A DNA stretch of 64,000 nt from Branchiostoma lanceolatum. Taxonomy: Eukaryota; Chordata; Leptocardii; Amphioxiformes; Branchiostomatidae. Shown piece after piece: positions 12,187 to 23,513 of the stretch. Where the stretch lies: positions 19,309,489 to 19,373,488 of the forward strand of contig NC_089723.1 of the NCBI RefSeq assembly GCF_035083965.1, in the 5' to 3' direction. A program made the translations under genes and the position numbers. The notes beneath the pieces are model-generated. The model was not told the DNA's origin, did not search any database, and saw nothing but the letters and a program-made list of their open reading frames with translations. Numbering within the stretch: the stretch's first letter is position 1; each line of letters starts with the position of its first letter.

Positions 12187-14831
12187 TCAGCACTTGTCCG
12201 CCAGACCCTCCCAGTCCTGCCAGTAGCGGCGGGTCATCCGCACACAGTACTCCCTGACGTTCGGACACTTCTCGGTGACGAGGGCGTACAGGTCCGATGA
12301 CTCGGGCGCGGCCCACAGGATCTCCGCCATGAAGCCGTACACAGTGGCATCAGCCTCCGTGGGCTCCTCCCCCATGAAGAAGGGTTTCTCTCCTAAAGGA
12401 TATATCATGAGAGCAAACACATAATGTAGTGAATTAAACAGCGAAAACGTTATCTTGAAGCACAAAGTTCTGTTTCTCCATATATATGTTTGATGGTTTT
12501 GTACTATTTATTTTTAGATTCGTCGCAAGTTTGTCGATCTTGCTTACTCATTTCGGTTTGATGTTGAAGGAATAAACGATTGGATGAAAATAATATCGCG
12601 GTGTACAGGCTTATACTGAGAGTCTACTCTCCAAGCAGCGGTTGGTGGGGGAGATTGTGACCTTTTTATCATATACCCTTCAGGGGAGCGGACAAAAAAC
12701 GGGGCATATGGTAAAAAGGTCACAATCTTCCCCACCAACCTCTGCTTGGAGAGTACTAGTATATTTACTGAGAGTCGTCACTGTGATATGAAATATAACT
12801 TTATTGGCGGGCAAGGGGGGTCGTTATATTGTCATTGCTATTTGAAAACAAGCAATGCAATGAAACACACTTGTCCTTACCTAGAAATTCTGAGACTGCC
12901 ATGATGTCCTTCTCGGTGATGGCATAGATATCTTCCGGGGAATGTCGGCCGATGCCCTGAGCCCACAGCGTCTTGCTCAGTCCCCGCGCCGCTCTTCGCA
13001 GCAGAACGTTGTGCATAAACCACCCAACCTCAAACAGGGACCCAATCACGTCAAAGTTCTCAATCCAGCGGAAGTACACCAGCCCCCTAAAAGACAGAGG
13101 CAAATCTACCATGTTTACCGTGTATGTAGAAAATAGAAATACTGTATATCTAGATGAGGGCGTTTGTGTCGTTATGTTATGATTTTTATCAACCTAGCGA
13201 GTAAGATTTGCCAAATTGATGTGCGTCTCCACTTTCTCAGTTTTGTTCTTTTAGTTATCTCTTATAATTTTCTTTCCTCAGTCACACAGAAAAGGGTGTT
13301 TCCCTGGATAGATATGAACACACATGTTTTTCCTCATGTGTGGCGACAGGGCACGTTGGGCAACGTTCTATAGAAGCAAGGAGGTTACTTATTTTAACCT
13401 CCTTGATAGAAGATACACCAAGGACAAGGGATGACAGAGACAGGCAGTGGAGATACTAAAATGTAGCTGTAGTAGAAGCTAAGTATATGCCGAGATCATG
13501 CTGCATGGGTGATCGAAAAGGGGAGCAGACACTTTCTGAAAGCAACACATCTAACTAGACGGAAGTAATGAGTGAACCACCAGTAGGTGTTTTCTTCCAG
13601 CATCTTGACGAATGCCCTGCTGATGGCTCTGTCCGTGGTGCTGAGGGGTCGGTTCAGGTCGATCTCCAACTCTTCTTTGAAGAACTGGATGATGAGCCCT
13701 GAGTCCGCCATAGCTCGTCCATTGTACTCTATCCACGGAATCTTTCCCTGCACAAAGAAAGAACTGTATGAAATCGTACAATACATGACAGACGAGGTAG
13801 CATTTACAAAATCAATACAAAGCATCTTCGTTTTGTGACTCAGTCTACTTCAACTATCCTCTACCTTGGGACCAGGTTCCATCCCCAGGCTCTTGTAGAC
13901 GTTCTCGTATGGAATGTCTGCCAAGCGCAGATACATCTCCAGCTTCAGGCAGAAGGGAGACAGGCTGGGCAGGCCGCTGGCAGGGACGTGCTGGTGGAGG
14001 TACACTTTACCTGGGGCAGATATAGGAGGGGCTGTCACTTAGTACCTGTGTGATAACCAGCACTAGCCTAGGAGAGCAAATGATGAGATGTTCACCATGT
14101 GCTTGCCTGCACAGAACTGCTCTAGATAGACGGATGTCTATCTTCTTTATTGATCACTAATCAGTTACAGATGTCTGGTGTCTCTGTCATAGGACCACCA
14201 GTGGATAGACTGTCCGTCTTCCTGTTATTACAGCTAAACATTTTGCAACATCTAGATGTGTTCCCGACATATGACCAGTGAATGCTGTACATGTATGGTG
14301 GGAATTGTAAGTAACAGGAGCCCTGTCAAGTTAAAGGTCAATCGAAATCTTAATCGGAGAACAAAAACAGGATGGAAGGATCGGTGCCACTACCTACTAT
14401 TAATGTTACTACCGATTTTATTTCCACATCAAGAACACGCACTTAGAACCTTCAGCCGCTATGACAATCAACATTAGCAAGTTCTGCCAAGTATGTCAGA
14501 CAGGGCCTATGCCTGTCTTTCCGACATGTGTGACATGACGTTTTTCTACAGATCTCCCCAAATGGCCCGCGGCCGACTCACCAGGTTCATAGTTCTCCCT
14601 TGTCTTGACCTTCCTCGATCCCCGGCCTCCACAGCACATTCTGGCGATCACAAAGACGAAAAGGCACCAGAGGACAAGCACGGGCGCATTCCTGCCCACA
14701 ACATACCCGGCGTCGTCCAGGGCTACGCCGCCACGAGCTAGTTCCACGAGTTCCTGGGTGCCATTTTGTAAGTTCTTTGCCAAAGTGTTCACTACTTCGA
14801 GAAAGCTTTGAAGAAGCGAATTCGAACCCAT
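12187..14831 (-). CDS. FAXC: Failed axon connections homologue (FAXC), membrane-anchored GST-fold protein
   Basis: FAXC/Fax proteins have thioredoxin-like and GST-C folds (metaxin-like) and were first found through axon development in Drosophila; no enzyme activity is established. Exons (minus strand): 14582-14831 (ATG), 13865-14010, 13581-13747, 12881-13086, 12187-12392; 975 nt, 324 aa. Residues about 50-67 are a hydrophobic membrane anchor followed by a basic stretch. The thioredoxin-like half starts VYLHQHVP and contains SLSPFCLKLEMYLRLADIPY and GKIPWIEYNG. The GST-C half runs through YWGLVYFRWIEN, then GIGRHSPEDIY, and ends with RRYWQDWEGL. Trp-Gly at the exon 3/4 junction supports the chosen donor at 13580. 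It is divergent from the F-box gene, with 632 bp between the start codons. Human FAXC has a longer acidic tail that is absent here. Intron 4 and intron 3 each contain a small foldback insertion. Confidence 0.93.
12625..12765. mobile_element. Young foldback element, TCTCCAAGCAG end family
   Basis: Arms of about 54 bp starting TACTCTCCAAGCAG are complementary with only three or four mismatches (12625-12678 against about 12702-12755), so this looks recent. An 11-bp direct repeat TACTGAGAGTC lies at 12614-12624 and 12766-12776. The right copy is separated from the arm by about ten extra bases. It sits in intron 4 of FAXC. Confidence 0.8.
13377..13405. mobile_element. 29-bp palindromic insertion with 7-bp target duplication
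   Basis: Arms CAAGGAGGTTA and TAACCTCCTTG (perfect, 11 bp each) surround a 7-bp loop. Identical 7-bp repeats ATAGAAG flank it at 13370-13376 and 13406-13412. It lies in intron 3 of FAXC. It is the same family as the 24-bp element at 60040. Confidence 0.7.
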
Positions 14832-15463
14832 GTTGACGTAGACGTCGTTCTTTCCAAAGGATTAGAGACCCAATGGCAATAGTTTGAATGGATAAGCAGC
14901 TATAAACGCCGACGTCGCTTTGGCAACTAACGATATCCTTACTCTTGAAATTCGTATTGTGCCATTTGGGCTGAACCAAGCACTTCCGGGTTTGGTGAAC
15001 CTCTAATGTGACCTATCCCAAGTCGCTTTGTTTGGGCGTTAGGGAGTACCACACATGGGGAATTTAATATCCCATTTCTATCAGTCTGCATCAGAGCACC
15101 CCTATTGTTGCGAGGCTACAACTCCTTTTTGATTTTTTTTTGCATCCATAAAAACATAAAAACGCTACCTAGCGAGATGCATTGTGACTGCACGTCTAAC
15201 AGCTGATATGTCAAAGGTCACATCAGACGTGCCAAAAGTAGAGCAATAGAAAACGATTCATCAAGAAACACGTCCAACAACAAGCAGGTTCAAGACACTA
15301 TGGGGCAGAACCAAGAGACTTTATCAGCACGAACTTGAACCCAGTGGAATCTAGCCCCTAGAGACCAGATCTAGGACTATAACAACGCTTCGGTTTGAGT
15401 ATTAAAGAAGCTTTGTGCTGCTTTGAATTTTCGGTCCAAGTTTCGCCCCACTGTGGTCCAGCC
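14832..15463. promoter_or_regulatory. Shared divergent promoter of FAXC and the F-box gene
   Basis: The 632 bp between two opposite start codons must hold both 5' UTRs and core promoters. It has more CpG on the FAXC side (around 14830-14960). I saw no convincing TATA box for either gene. Confidence 0.5.
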
Positions 15464-18400
15464 ATGAGCGAGGTGTCGTCCTTGTGGACAGGGCTACCTG
15501 ACATTGCCCTACTGGAGGTGTTCTCTTACCTGGCCACGCCCCAGGACAGGTGGAACGCCTCTCTAGTCTGTAAACACTGGAGCAGATTCTTCAGGTACGT
15601 TTATGATTTTTCAAATGATTTCATTGACGTTAGTTGTTTCTCAAACCAAGGAGGTAAAAGACTTGCTCAGACAAGGAGATAAATGGTAGTTAAATGGAGA
15701 CATTAAACATTTACCTCCTTGCTCGGACCCATTTGCTTGAAAAATAATTTTTGTAAAAAAAAAAAAAAAATAGATAAATACAAATTGTCATTTTGTAGTT
15801 ATTAGCTCAGTTGTTTGAATCTGGTTTGATAATGATATTTCTTCTGATATATATTTTAATTTTTTTAGTCACCCCAAGATTTGGGAAGATGTGGAACTGA
15901 ACAGTCACAGGTCTGATGATCTGACTGTGGCGAGCATCAGGCGCTTCGGTGTCCACTTCAGGAGGGTCAAGGTCCACAACTCAACCTTCTTCTTTGGAGT
16001 AAGAGACATCCTCCGGGAAATAGCACAGAGGTCAGTTATTCTTAAGCAGTGGAGTTCTGTTTCATTGTCTTATGATTATGGGACATAAGAATGCCTATGA
16101 AACAAATCAAAGGAGAGAGTAGAAACAAGTGATCCCAACCGAGATTCGAACCCACACTGAAACCGGCAGCCCAAATCACAGGCACGCACGCCTTAACCAC
16201 TAGGCTAAAAGATGCCGACCAGTTAGACTGGTCAGTTGGAGGCGCTTGAACCCCCACTGTTACACCTACATTTATTGTTTCACGACACATAATAAGTATC
16301 CCCATCTCTCTGACCTGTATGAGGGTGATCTCAACCTATTTCTTAGAACATGACCCTCTTTCCTCAGCCAATCAGGAGCATGTATTTCTTGTGATTAAAT
16401 CCACATAGTAAGGTCCCTTAGGTACCAGAGGTGGACTAACCAAGGAGGTTATATGGACTAACCAACAAATAAATTGACTAAGTTGGAGACGCCCACTGAC
16501 TAAGTTGGAGACGCCCACTGACTAAGTTGGAGACGCCCACTGACAAAGTTGGAGACGCCCACCATTTACATGCAAATAAAAGCAATTAAAGGATTAACAA
16601 AAAGCGAAAAGATTTGGGGAAAAAGGGAAAAAATTAATCAGTGTTCCTGGAAATCTTTATTCAAAAGAATAAACATGAAAAATAAAGATACATGAAAATG
16701 AAGACAGAAACTTTTAATTGTTGCATCAAAAACCTGACATGAGAATAAACTTGAATATGAATAATAAAGAAACAAATTTAAGATCGTTGCATCAAAAAGA
16801 AAACGTATGAAAACGTTTCTCATAACAAAATTTATAAGAAATAGTGCAGGTTATGCAATGTACATGAAAACAAATCGCAGTCATATCAAAAGATCACTGC
16901 AGGTTATACAATGTGAATGAAAACATTTGGCATAGTCATAACAAAACAAGAAAACAGTGCAGGTTATACCATGTCCGCCCTCGGGCTACCAACAAAATCC
17001 TTGGGAGGGCGGGGCTGTACCAAATCCACATAAACTCGCCCCGCCCATCCTTTAACTATTACTTAAATTGTGTTTTCCTAAAATGCCATTCATCCACAGC
17101 CGTGATCTCGGTACTCTTTCAGGTGTGAGAAAGTGGAGGTGTTCATTCTTGAGCCGACCTTCCGGACCCATGAGCCGATATACCTGGGCATCATGGCAGA
17201 GCTCATGGTGACATTCAACAAGGTGAAAACTTGGGATGACTGTAAATGTTGTATTCTTTTATGGGCAAGAATGGTTTAGTTACGGTATGATTCATCAATG
17301 TCTGGTTATAAAGTAAAATATATCATGGGTCATTTCTATTAAGATATATGAACCTTTCCTTCTATGTTGCAAGAAGTGGTCAACTTTCATGTCAAGATTA
17401 AGAATCCTAACTCAATGCTCCTCCTGTTATTCACACATATTATATGCCATAAGAAGCTACAGCACTTACTCGGCCCCAAGAGCTATCTACCACTAAAAAA
17501 TCACAACCATAGCATGTCCAAAACACGAGAAATCAAACCCGTTTTTGCTGCAGTGCCATGGAAAGTTGCCAGGGAACCCATAATCTATTATTTTCTTCAT
17601 CTTGCCTACCAACATACCAAATACATGTATCATAAAGATCCATCGGCTACTTCTTGCATTATGCTGTTCACAAACACACATACACACAGTTCTGAAAACA
17701 TAACGTTACCTTTCTTGGTGAAGGTAATTTCTAAACATTATAGTAACATGTGGACAATGGATATCTGTTTCAGCTGTGTGATCTGAGAGAGGTTCGCCTG
17801 CCGTTCCTACAGACAACAGGAACTGACAGCTACAACCCTCTGAAATCTATCGGCACCAATTCAGCACAAACTCTGACCGTGTTAGATGTTACAGAGTTCA
17901 CCCGGTATCCTCGTCCTCTCAGCACCATTATCAAGTTGAAGCACATCAGATCTCTGGGCATCAGCTACCAGAATCTCACAGAGGACATTCTCCTTGCCAT
18001 GAAGGAACACAGAACGTTGCAGGATTTGACGATCGTAAGATCGCACGCCAAGCCACTGAGCGGGAATGGAACTACACTTCCTGGGAGTATCTGGCAGGAT
18101 TTACTGTATGAACTGCCAGACCTTCGAGTTCACCTTGTCTTAACAGAAGAGGCTCCCTTGTCCTGTCCCAAAGGAATTCCTGCCATCTCCTATGCTGTTG
18201 CTGACCATAATAACCCGAATTCTGTCCAGTTGAACCGTCTTGTGTCCAAACTCATACTGACGTATTCTGAAACGCTGCAGAACTTTGTAATTAAAGCAGA
18301 CAACTCTTTCTACTGGGACCTGCAGTTAGCCCAGCTGGCCCGTAGGTGCTCTAACATGCGTGTTGTCATAGTGGATGGAACTGTGACCCTGGAGTCGCTC

Positions 18401-19136
18401 GTTCAAGCTTGTAGACAGTGGGATAAACTGGAGCTGCTATACGTGAAACAGAGCAAGATTACATCAAATGGGGAAAGCTTGTATCAGGTTGGTTTTATCG
18501 CTACTCCAGCAACCGGATAAAATTTGGAAACAGATGTTTCAGACAGCATCCGCTGTCTTTAATCAGTAACTGATGTTATGTGTATCTTATTACCTGGTTG
18601 TTTATCCTTCATCAACATATAGGTGTATATGGGTCTGGCTTAAGTTGTGACACATAAGACCTTTCATAGATCTCCCCATGGTAAGCAAACCATTATATTC
18701 TGTTCAAGGGCAAAAGTGCAGCAAAAACCCATGTGGCAAATCCAGAAAAAATGTATACTGACTGTGTTTAACGTTACTGGGTATTCACTGAAAGGTAGAC
18801 CAATTGAATCACTGGGTGCCACACAAGCATGATCAAAGTATCTACTTAGAAGCAATACCTTAAAAGAATTGGCTGTGGTAAATGTATACATTGCAATTAC
18901 ATTCCTAGATAATGTTATATGCCTGTCATGCTATAACCTGAACTTTGCCAAATCTTCAGGTGGACAAGGACCAACCACAGCTTGAGGAACTGTCCAGGAT
19001 ACTGGGGTATCCATGGCGACCACTTGAAGATGAGGAGTTTTTCCAGAAAACCAAAAAGTTTCTTAGGAAGACCATGACAACTGCTGTACTAAGGAGAGCT
19101 CCTCCTAAAGTCGATGATAAAGGATATAGATACTAG
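15464..19136 (+). CDS. FBXO33-like: F-box protein with leucine-rich-like C-terminal half (FBXO33/FBXO39 type)
   Basis: Probable substrate-recognition subunit of an SCF (SKP1-CUL1) ubiquitin ligase. Exons: 15464-15594, 15869-16030, 17123-17222, 17774-18487, 18960-19136; 1284 nt, 427 aa. The start at 15464 has a good context (CAGCCATGA) and places the F-box at residues about 10-50 (LPDIALLEVFSYL, then WNASLVCKHWSRF and HPKIWEDV). An upstream in-frame ATG at 15395 would add 23 residues. The large exon 4 codes irregular leucine-rich-like repeats. By memory it aligns best with human FBXO33, including RSLGISYQNLTEDILLAM, LARRCSNMRVVIVDG and the C-terminal LGYPWRPLEDEEF (compare LGQPWHAVMD in FBXO33). 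FBXO39 and FBXL3 are more distant alternatives. It is divergent from FAXC and convergent with ARFRP1. F-box status is firm; the paralogue name is tentative. Confidence 0.85.
15647..15721. mobile_element. Decayed double copy of the CAAGGAGGT palindromic family
   Basis: CAAGGAGGT at 15647 and ACCTCCTTG ending at 15721 frame 75 bp in intron 1 of the F-box gene. Inside, ACTTG followed by CTCAGAC and AAGGAG suggests two adjoining insertions. Related 7-mers CTCAAAC (15640), CTCAGAC (15666) and CTCGGAC (15722) lie at the three edges, as expected for a repeated, now diverged 7-bp target duplication. Confidence 0.45.
16100..16260 (-). mobile_element. tRNA-derived SINE
   Basis: The minus strand shows a Pol III A box (TAGCCTAGTGGTTAAGG, about 16190-16207) and a B box (GGTTCGAATCTCG, about 16140-16151) at tRNA-like spacing, within intron 2 of the F-box gene. 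The intervening part does not make a proper anticodon arm, so this is a SINE head rather than a tRNA gene. Confidence 0.7.
16475..16562. repeat. 22-bp minisatellite, four units
   Basis: Four head-to-tail copies of TGACTAAGTTGGAGACGCC plus CAC. The last differs at one base (TGACAAAG). It lies in intron 2 of the F-box gene, next to a TGGACTAACCAA direct repeat at 16431-16465. Confidence 0.9.
16630..16980. repeat. Imperfect AT-rich tandem repeats in F-box gene intron 2
   Basis: A motif with CAGGTTATACAATGT recurs about every 60-65 bp near 16846, 16899 and 16958. To its left TTGCATCAAAAA recurs near 16719 and 16788. Diverged; no coding meaning seen. Confidence 0.6.
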
Positions 19137-20959
19137 AACAATGTATGCTAGATAATAGACAGTGTGGGCTAAATGCTGTAACTGGAAGGCAATGTATAGA
19201 AACTAATCTTTAGTAACAGAGTCATGTTATTTTGGAGGCTACTAGTTTTGGAGATTGTAGCCATTGTTTGTTGCAATGTGTTAGGTAGAGATTAACTTAA
19301 GAAAGATTCGAACATTGTGCATTGAGTGCTCTTTCGACAGACCAAGATTTGTGCCTGAATTATGTTCCCTTTATAAGATATTGGGCCATCAAACATGTTA
19401 TTCCAACAGGCAGCCATACTAGCTATGTGGGGACTCATGCGTGTGACGTCACGTCCTGTTCTTAATTAGCCCCACCAAAGAGCACAAAGTACACATTTTT
19501 AGGTCGCTGTTTCAGCAAGTTCTTCCCGGACAATTGATTTAAAGATACATAGATGTTTTCAGAAAAGATCAAATTTTTAGATGAATGATAGAGGATATTT
19601 CATTTCATGTAATCTTTAAGATGTAAACAGCATCTTGAATATAAAAATGGCTGATGGCATATGACTTGTTTCTGTTTTATCTGTATTAGAAGTGCATGAT
19701 TATATGGTGCCACTTTTTTCTAGTGCCAACCATATATGAATGTAAACAACTGGGGGAAACTGAAGGCAGGGCAGTTACACATTACAGATATATACATTAG
19801 GGAGCAGCTATATCTAGTATTTACTTTTACAGATTGAAATGACTACACTTTCCCATTATACCTGATTTAGTGGAATTTGATATGATCGATAATATCAAAG
19901 TGAAATGCAGTGAAAAGCATTAAACTGTGAAAGGCAAAGATAAATAATGACAACAGAGTTTCTTTATTTACAGTTAAACAGTGTGCAACCAAAGGAAATA
20001 CATGAGTACAGGCAGCCAAATGTAGGCTGTTCTTTTCCTCTTGGTCTGTGCATATACAAATGGAAAGTTCATGCACAAAACAGCAGTTGTTTCTGACAAT
20101 GGACGTACATGTTGTACATGTACAACTGTATATGGTTATGTAGGGAATGTGTGGCAACAATGGAAATTGTTTGTATCAACACTTTTGCCTATTACAATGT
20201 TTCCATTTGTGCTTTACTGTTTAGTATTTATTGTGTTATTTTCCTTACGATAAGCTTGTGCTGTCATCCCTGGTGAGATTAGATATCAATAAATGGGTCA
20301 ATATTCCCAAGAAAATGTATGATGGCTATCATATGGATGTGTGTATGAACATTTGCCTTTTTCAAATGTTGAGCTATCTGACATGGATAAACCAATACAA
20401 TATAACACAACATGTTTTGCATGTGTGGGACCTATATAGGTATACATGTACATGTATGTCTATATCATAGGTTGATAGCATGATAGAAGAAGACTACATG
20501 AATTGATGCTACTTAAACATGGCATAACAAAATTCATGAGAGTTTGAGACCTTGGCACATTTATGACATAATTGGTGACTCTAAAATATCATTTGTACAT
20601 GAAGTTATTTCACTTATATCTTGATGAAGAGAAGCTTATAACTTCCAATGGCATGGTTTTCATCAATAGAATTTCAATAGCCCTGTAGTGTTTTTAGTAG
20701 AAACAGTGATGACTTAGTGATAACATCTTAATCTATGCTTTCCACGACATACTTTTGCTGGGTTGCCAATCAATACATGGCAGCTCAACATACCTCATGC
20801 CATCATTCTATCAACTATTCAATGCAAAGGAGTTGACATGTTTACTCTGTTATTAGAGTGCCTGAAGGACCACACCCTGACAAGGGATTGGTAAGTAGAA
20901 CTAGTCTCATCAGTATTCATTATGGACAAGTGTGTAGGACAGGAGAAGTGTGAGGACTG
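19137..20959. other. Convergent 3' spacer between the F-box gene and ARFRP1
   Basis: AT-rich, no coding homology. It contains the 3' UTRs of both convergent genes. A plus-strand AATAAA near 20288 and a minus-strand AATAAA near 20227 are possible poly(A) signals, which would make the two transcripts overlap slightly. Confidence 0.45.
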
Positions 20960-23513
20960 TCAGGTGATGTCGCTCCGTTTGGGTGGTCTGTGGATGTTCC
21001 TCTTGACACACTGTACCATCCACTCAATGCTCTCATTGATCCCAGTCCTGAGGGGAGGAAAGACACAACAGTTTGCATTTAACAAACGTCACACTGATTC
21101 TCAACATCATTAACGACATGTGGAGTCGTTTAACTTGTAGATCTAATCAGTTTGTACCATTTGCTTCACCTCATAGATTTTGTATATGATGACAACATAC
21201 TTCCCAATGCTACTTTTCTCAGAAAAGGGTGAAGATATGCTCCAGCCTCAGGATAAACTTACTAGGGGCTATCACTTTTGACCATAACTTACATTAGTAC
21301 ATTCATTTTCAATGACAAACATTATTATAACTGCACTATTGCTCCAATCATTGAAATCCAGTTTATAACAGCTAGGATAACAGCATATGTTTTGGAGGCC
21401 CAACTCACCCTTGTAAAGCTGACACTGGTTGTACCAGGCAGTCCCGCTTGCCTATCCGAGGTGCACTCTCATTGAAAACATCTTTTATGTCTGCAACTGT
21501 CATACAGTTCTGGAATGAGGAAATACAGTGATGAAGTACAGTTTCTCCCTGTTACAAGTTACTACAGAGAGAAAAGATATTGAAACCCTCCTGGTTTATT
21601 TTCATGGTTTTCTTTGTGACCTCATAAACTGCAAATATGTATTTCTGATATATCACTACTGTATGCAGAATTGGTATACCCACAACTTAAAACATAGCAA
21701 AAACCTCCTTTTCTTTCCCACCACGAAATAAAACAACCTCAAATTTGAATGTATTTACAGTAACATCACCCCTCTCTTACCTCAATATCTTGTTTGTTGC
21801 CCACTACCAGGAGTGGTACACCTTCCAATGATTCACTTCCAAGCATCTTGTCTGAAAAGACACAAAAAATATCTCTCAAACCAAGTTCTACCCTTAAGTA
21901 AAGGTCGAATTTGAAAAAGTCAGTAATTCACAGAAAGGAAGGACTTGCACGAGGAGATCTTACCGAAGGCGAGTTTTGACTCCGGTAACCTTTCCCTGTC
22001 GTCAGAGTCTATCATGTAAATGACACCATGTGACTCTGCATAGTACTGCAGGAAAAGAACACAAGACATGAACGAAGTGTTCTGCATCTCCATTTACTCC
22101 TTGCCAAAATGGTGTCACCTTCAACAACACTTATCAATGACAGTAGGGGTACATTATTGTTGGTGTGCAATAGCCTAAACCAATCAGTACAGAAGTGAGG
22201 TACTCAGTAACAGGCTAGCCCTTGATACTAGTACATGTAATAGCTTGTCAGGTGGCCTTGGCTGCATGTCATTCACCCCCCCCCCCCAAAAAAAAACTGG
22301 AAAATGAAAATAAAAATAAGCATGAGAAAGTCTTCAGTCAGGATATCCTTCGTTTCTCAGAAATATCTGATCCTTTTGAAACAGTCAACATTGTTGCTGC
22401 AGGTCCTGAGATAAAGTTACTCCTACCTTATCCCAGAGGGACTGCAGCTCCTCTTGGCCACCCAGATCCCAGAACATCAGCCGGACTGAACCCACATCAA
22501 TCTTCCCAACTGTAAGTGTAAGAGAGATGACACAAAAACAAGTGGTTATAATCCCTTTTCTACTAGAGGCTACAGCTGCTGAGAGACTGCTGAGCAACCA
22601 AAGATTTGACAGATTTCTCACCTAATTTCATAGATTTAAAAAAAATCATTTTACATTTTGTGTGTTTCGTTGTCTTTTAAATCATACTTCTACACCTTGC
22701 ATCCTATTCTGATTATGGAATCAAGAGTTACACCAAACCAATTTTGGTCGCTGTACAGTTGCTCAGGGTCTAATGGAAAGGGGCCTTAGTTGCAATGGCT
22801 AAGCTAACTGGCTTTAGGCTAAGCTTCTTGAATTTCTCTTAAATCCCTCTTTCTGCACTGCAATCTGCAATAGAGAACGTAATAATTTACAGCCATAGTA
22901 CTAGTATTAATTTAGGTTCAAGTGTACCATAAGAAATACTTGGACTAGTTTGGTACTTTTTGATATATTAACTTAAAAATCTGGCATCATCATACAAACC
23001 ATTGAGTCCCACAGTGCTTGTGATCTTGTTCAGGTTCATGCCTTTGTAGTTTCTTGTGAACTGGATCTTGGTTTGCTCCAGAAATGTCTGAAGAAAAGAA
23101 AGAAAAAAACATCTAACCTGACCTCATCAAGACCATTTGTCGAGCATAATACAGTGTGTCAAAATCCCTCACACATAACTAGTGACTTTCATTGAAACAT
23201 GTGGAACCTCGGTAGTCGGTACACACACACAAATACAGGCTCATGAAATGTGAAGACATCTAGACATAACGCTACAACGTTAGTAATTTCTGGAAATAAA
23301 AAAAACTTTTCTGTTTGGTCACTTTAGTGTCATAACTAACTTACTATGCTACACTAAAATGTACTAAGCTATGAACTGAAGCAGGAGGCAAACATCCATC
23401 ACCATGTTTTGTGAACTTACTGTCTTTCCTGCATTATCTAGTCCCAAGATGAGGATACAGTACTCATCCCTCTGGAACAGGTACTTCCACAGGCCGTGCA
23501 ACAATGTGAACAT
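20960..23513 (-). CDS. ARFRP1: ADP-ribosylation factor-related protein 1
   Basis: ARFRP1 is an ARF-like GTPase of the trans-Golgi that acts upstream of ARL1 in golgin recruitment and cargo sorting. Exons (minus strand): 23421-23513 (ATG), 23000-23087, 22427-22509, 21964-22045, 21781-21851, 21409-21509, 20960-21047; 606 nt, 201 aa, the same length as human ARFRP1. GTPase motifs are intact: GLDNAGKT at 24-31, a conserved switch I threonine within ITSTVGLN, WDLGGQE at 74-80, NKQD at 134-137 and SAL near 169-171. The N-terminus MFTLLHGLWKYLF and the C-terminus RPPKRSDIT match the family closely, and there is no Gly2 for myristoylation, as in ARFRP1. A minus-strand AAG/GTAAGT donor near 25037 could belong to an untranslated first exon. 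It is convergent with the F-box gene. Confidence 0.97.

Noticed and set aside
16130-16215. A tRNA gene on the minus strand
   Set aside because: A and B boxes are present, but no cloverleaf with a plausible anticodon arm could be drawn; SINE head.
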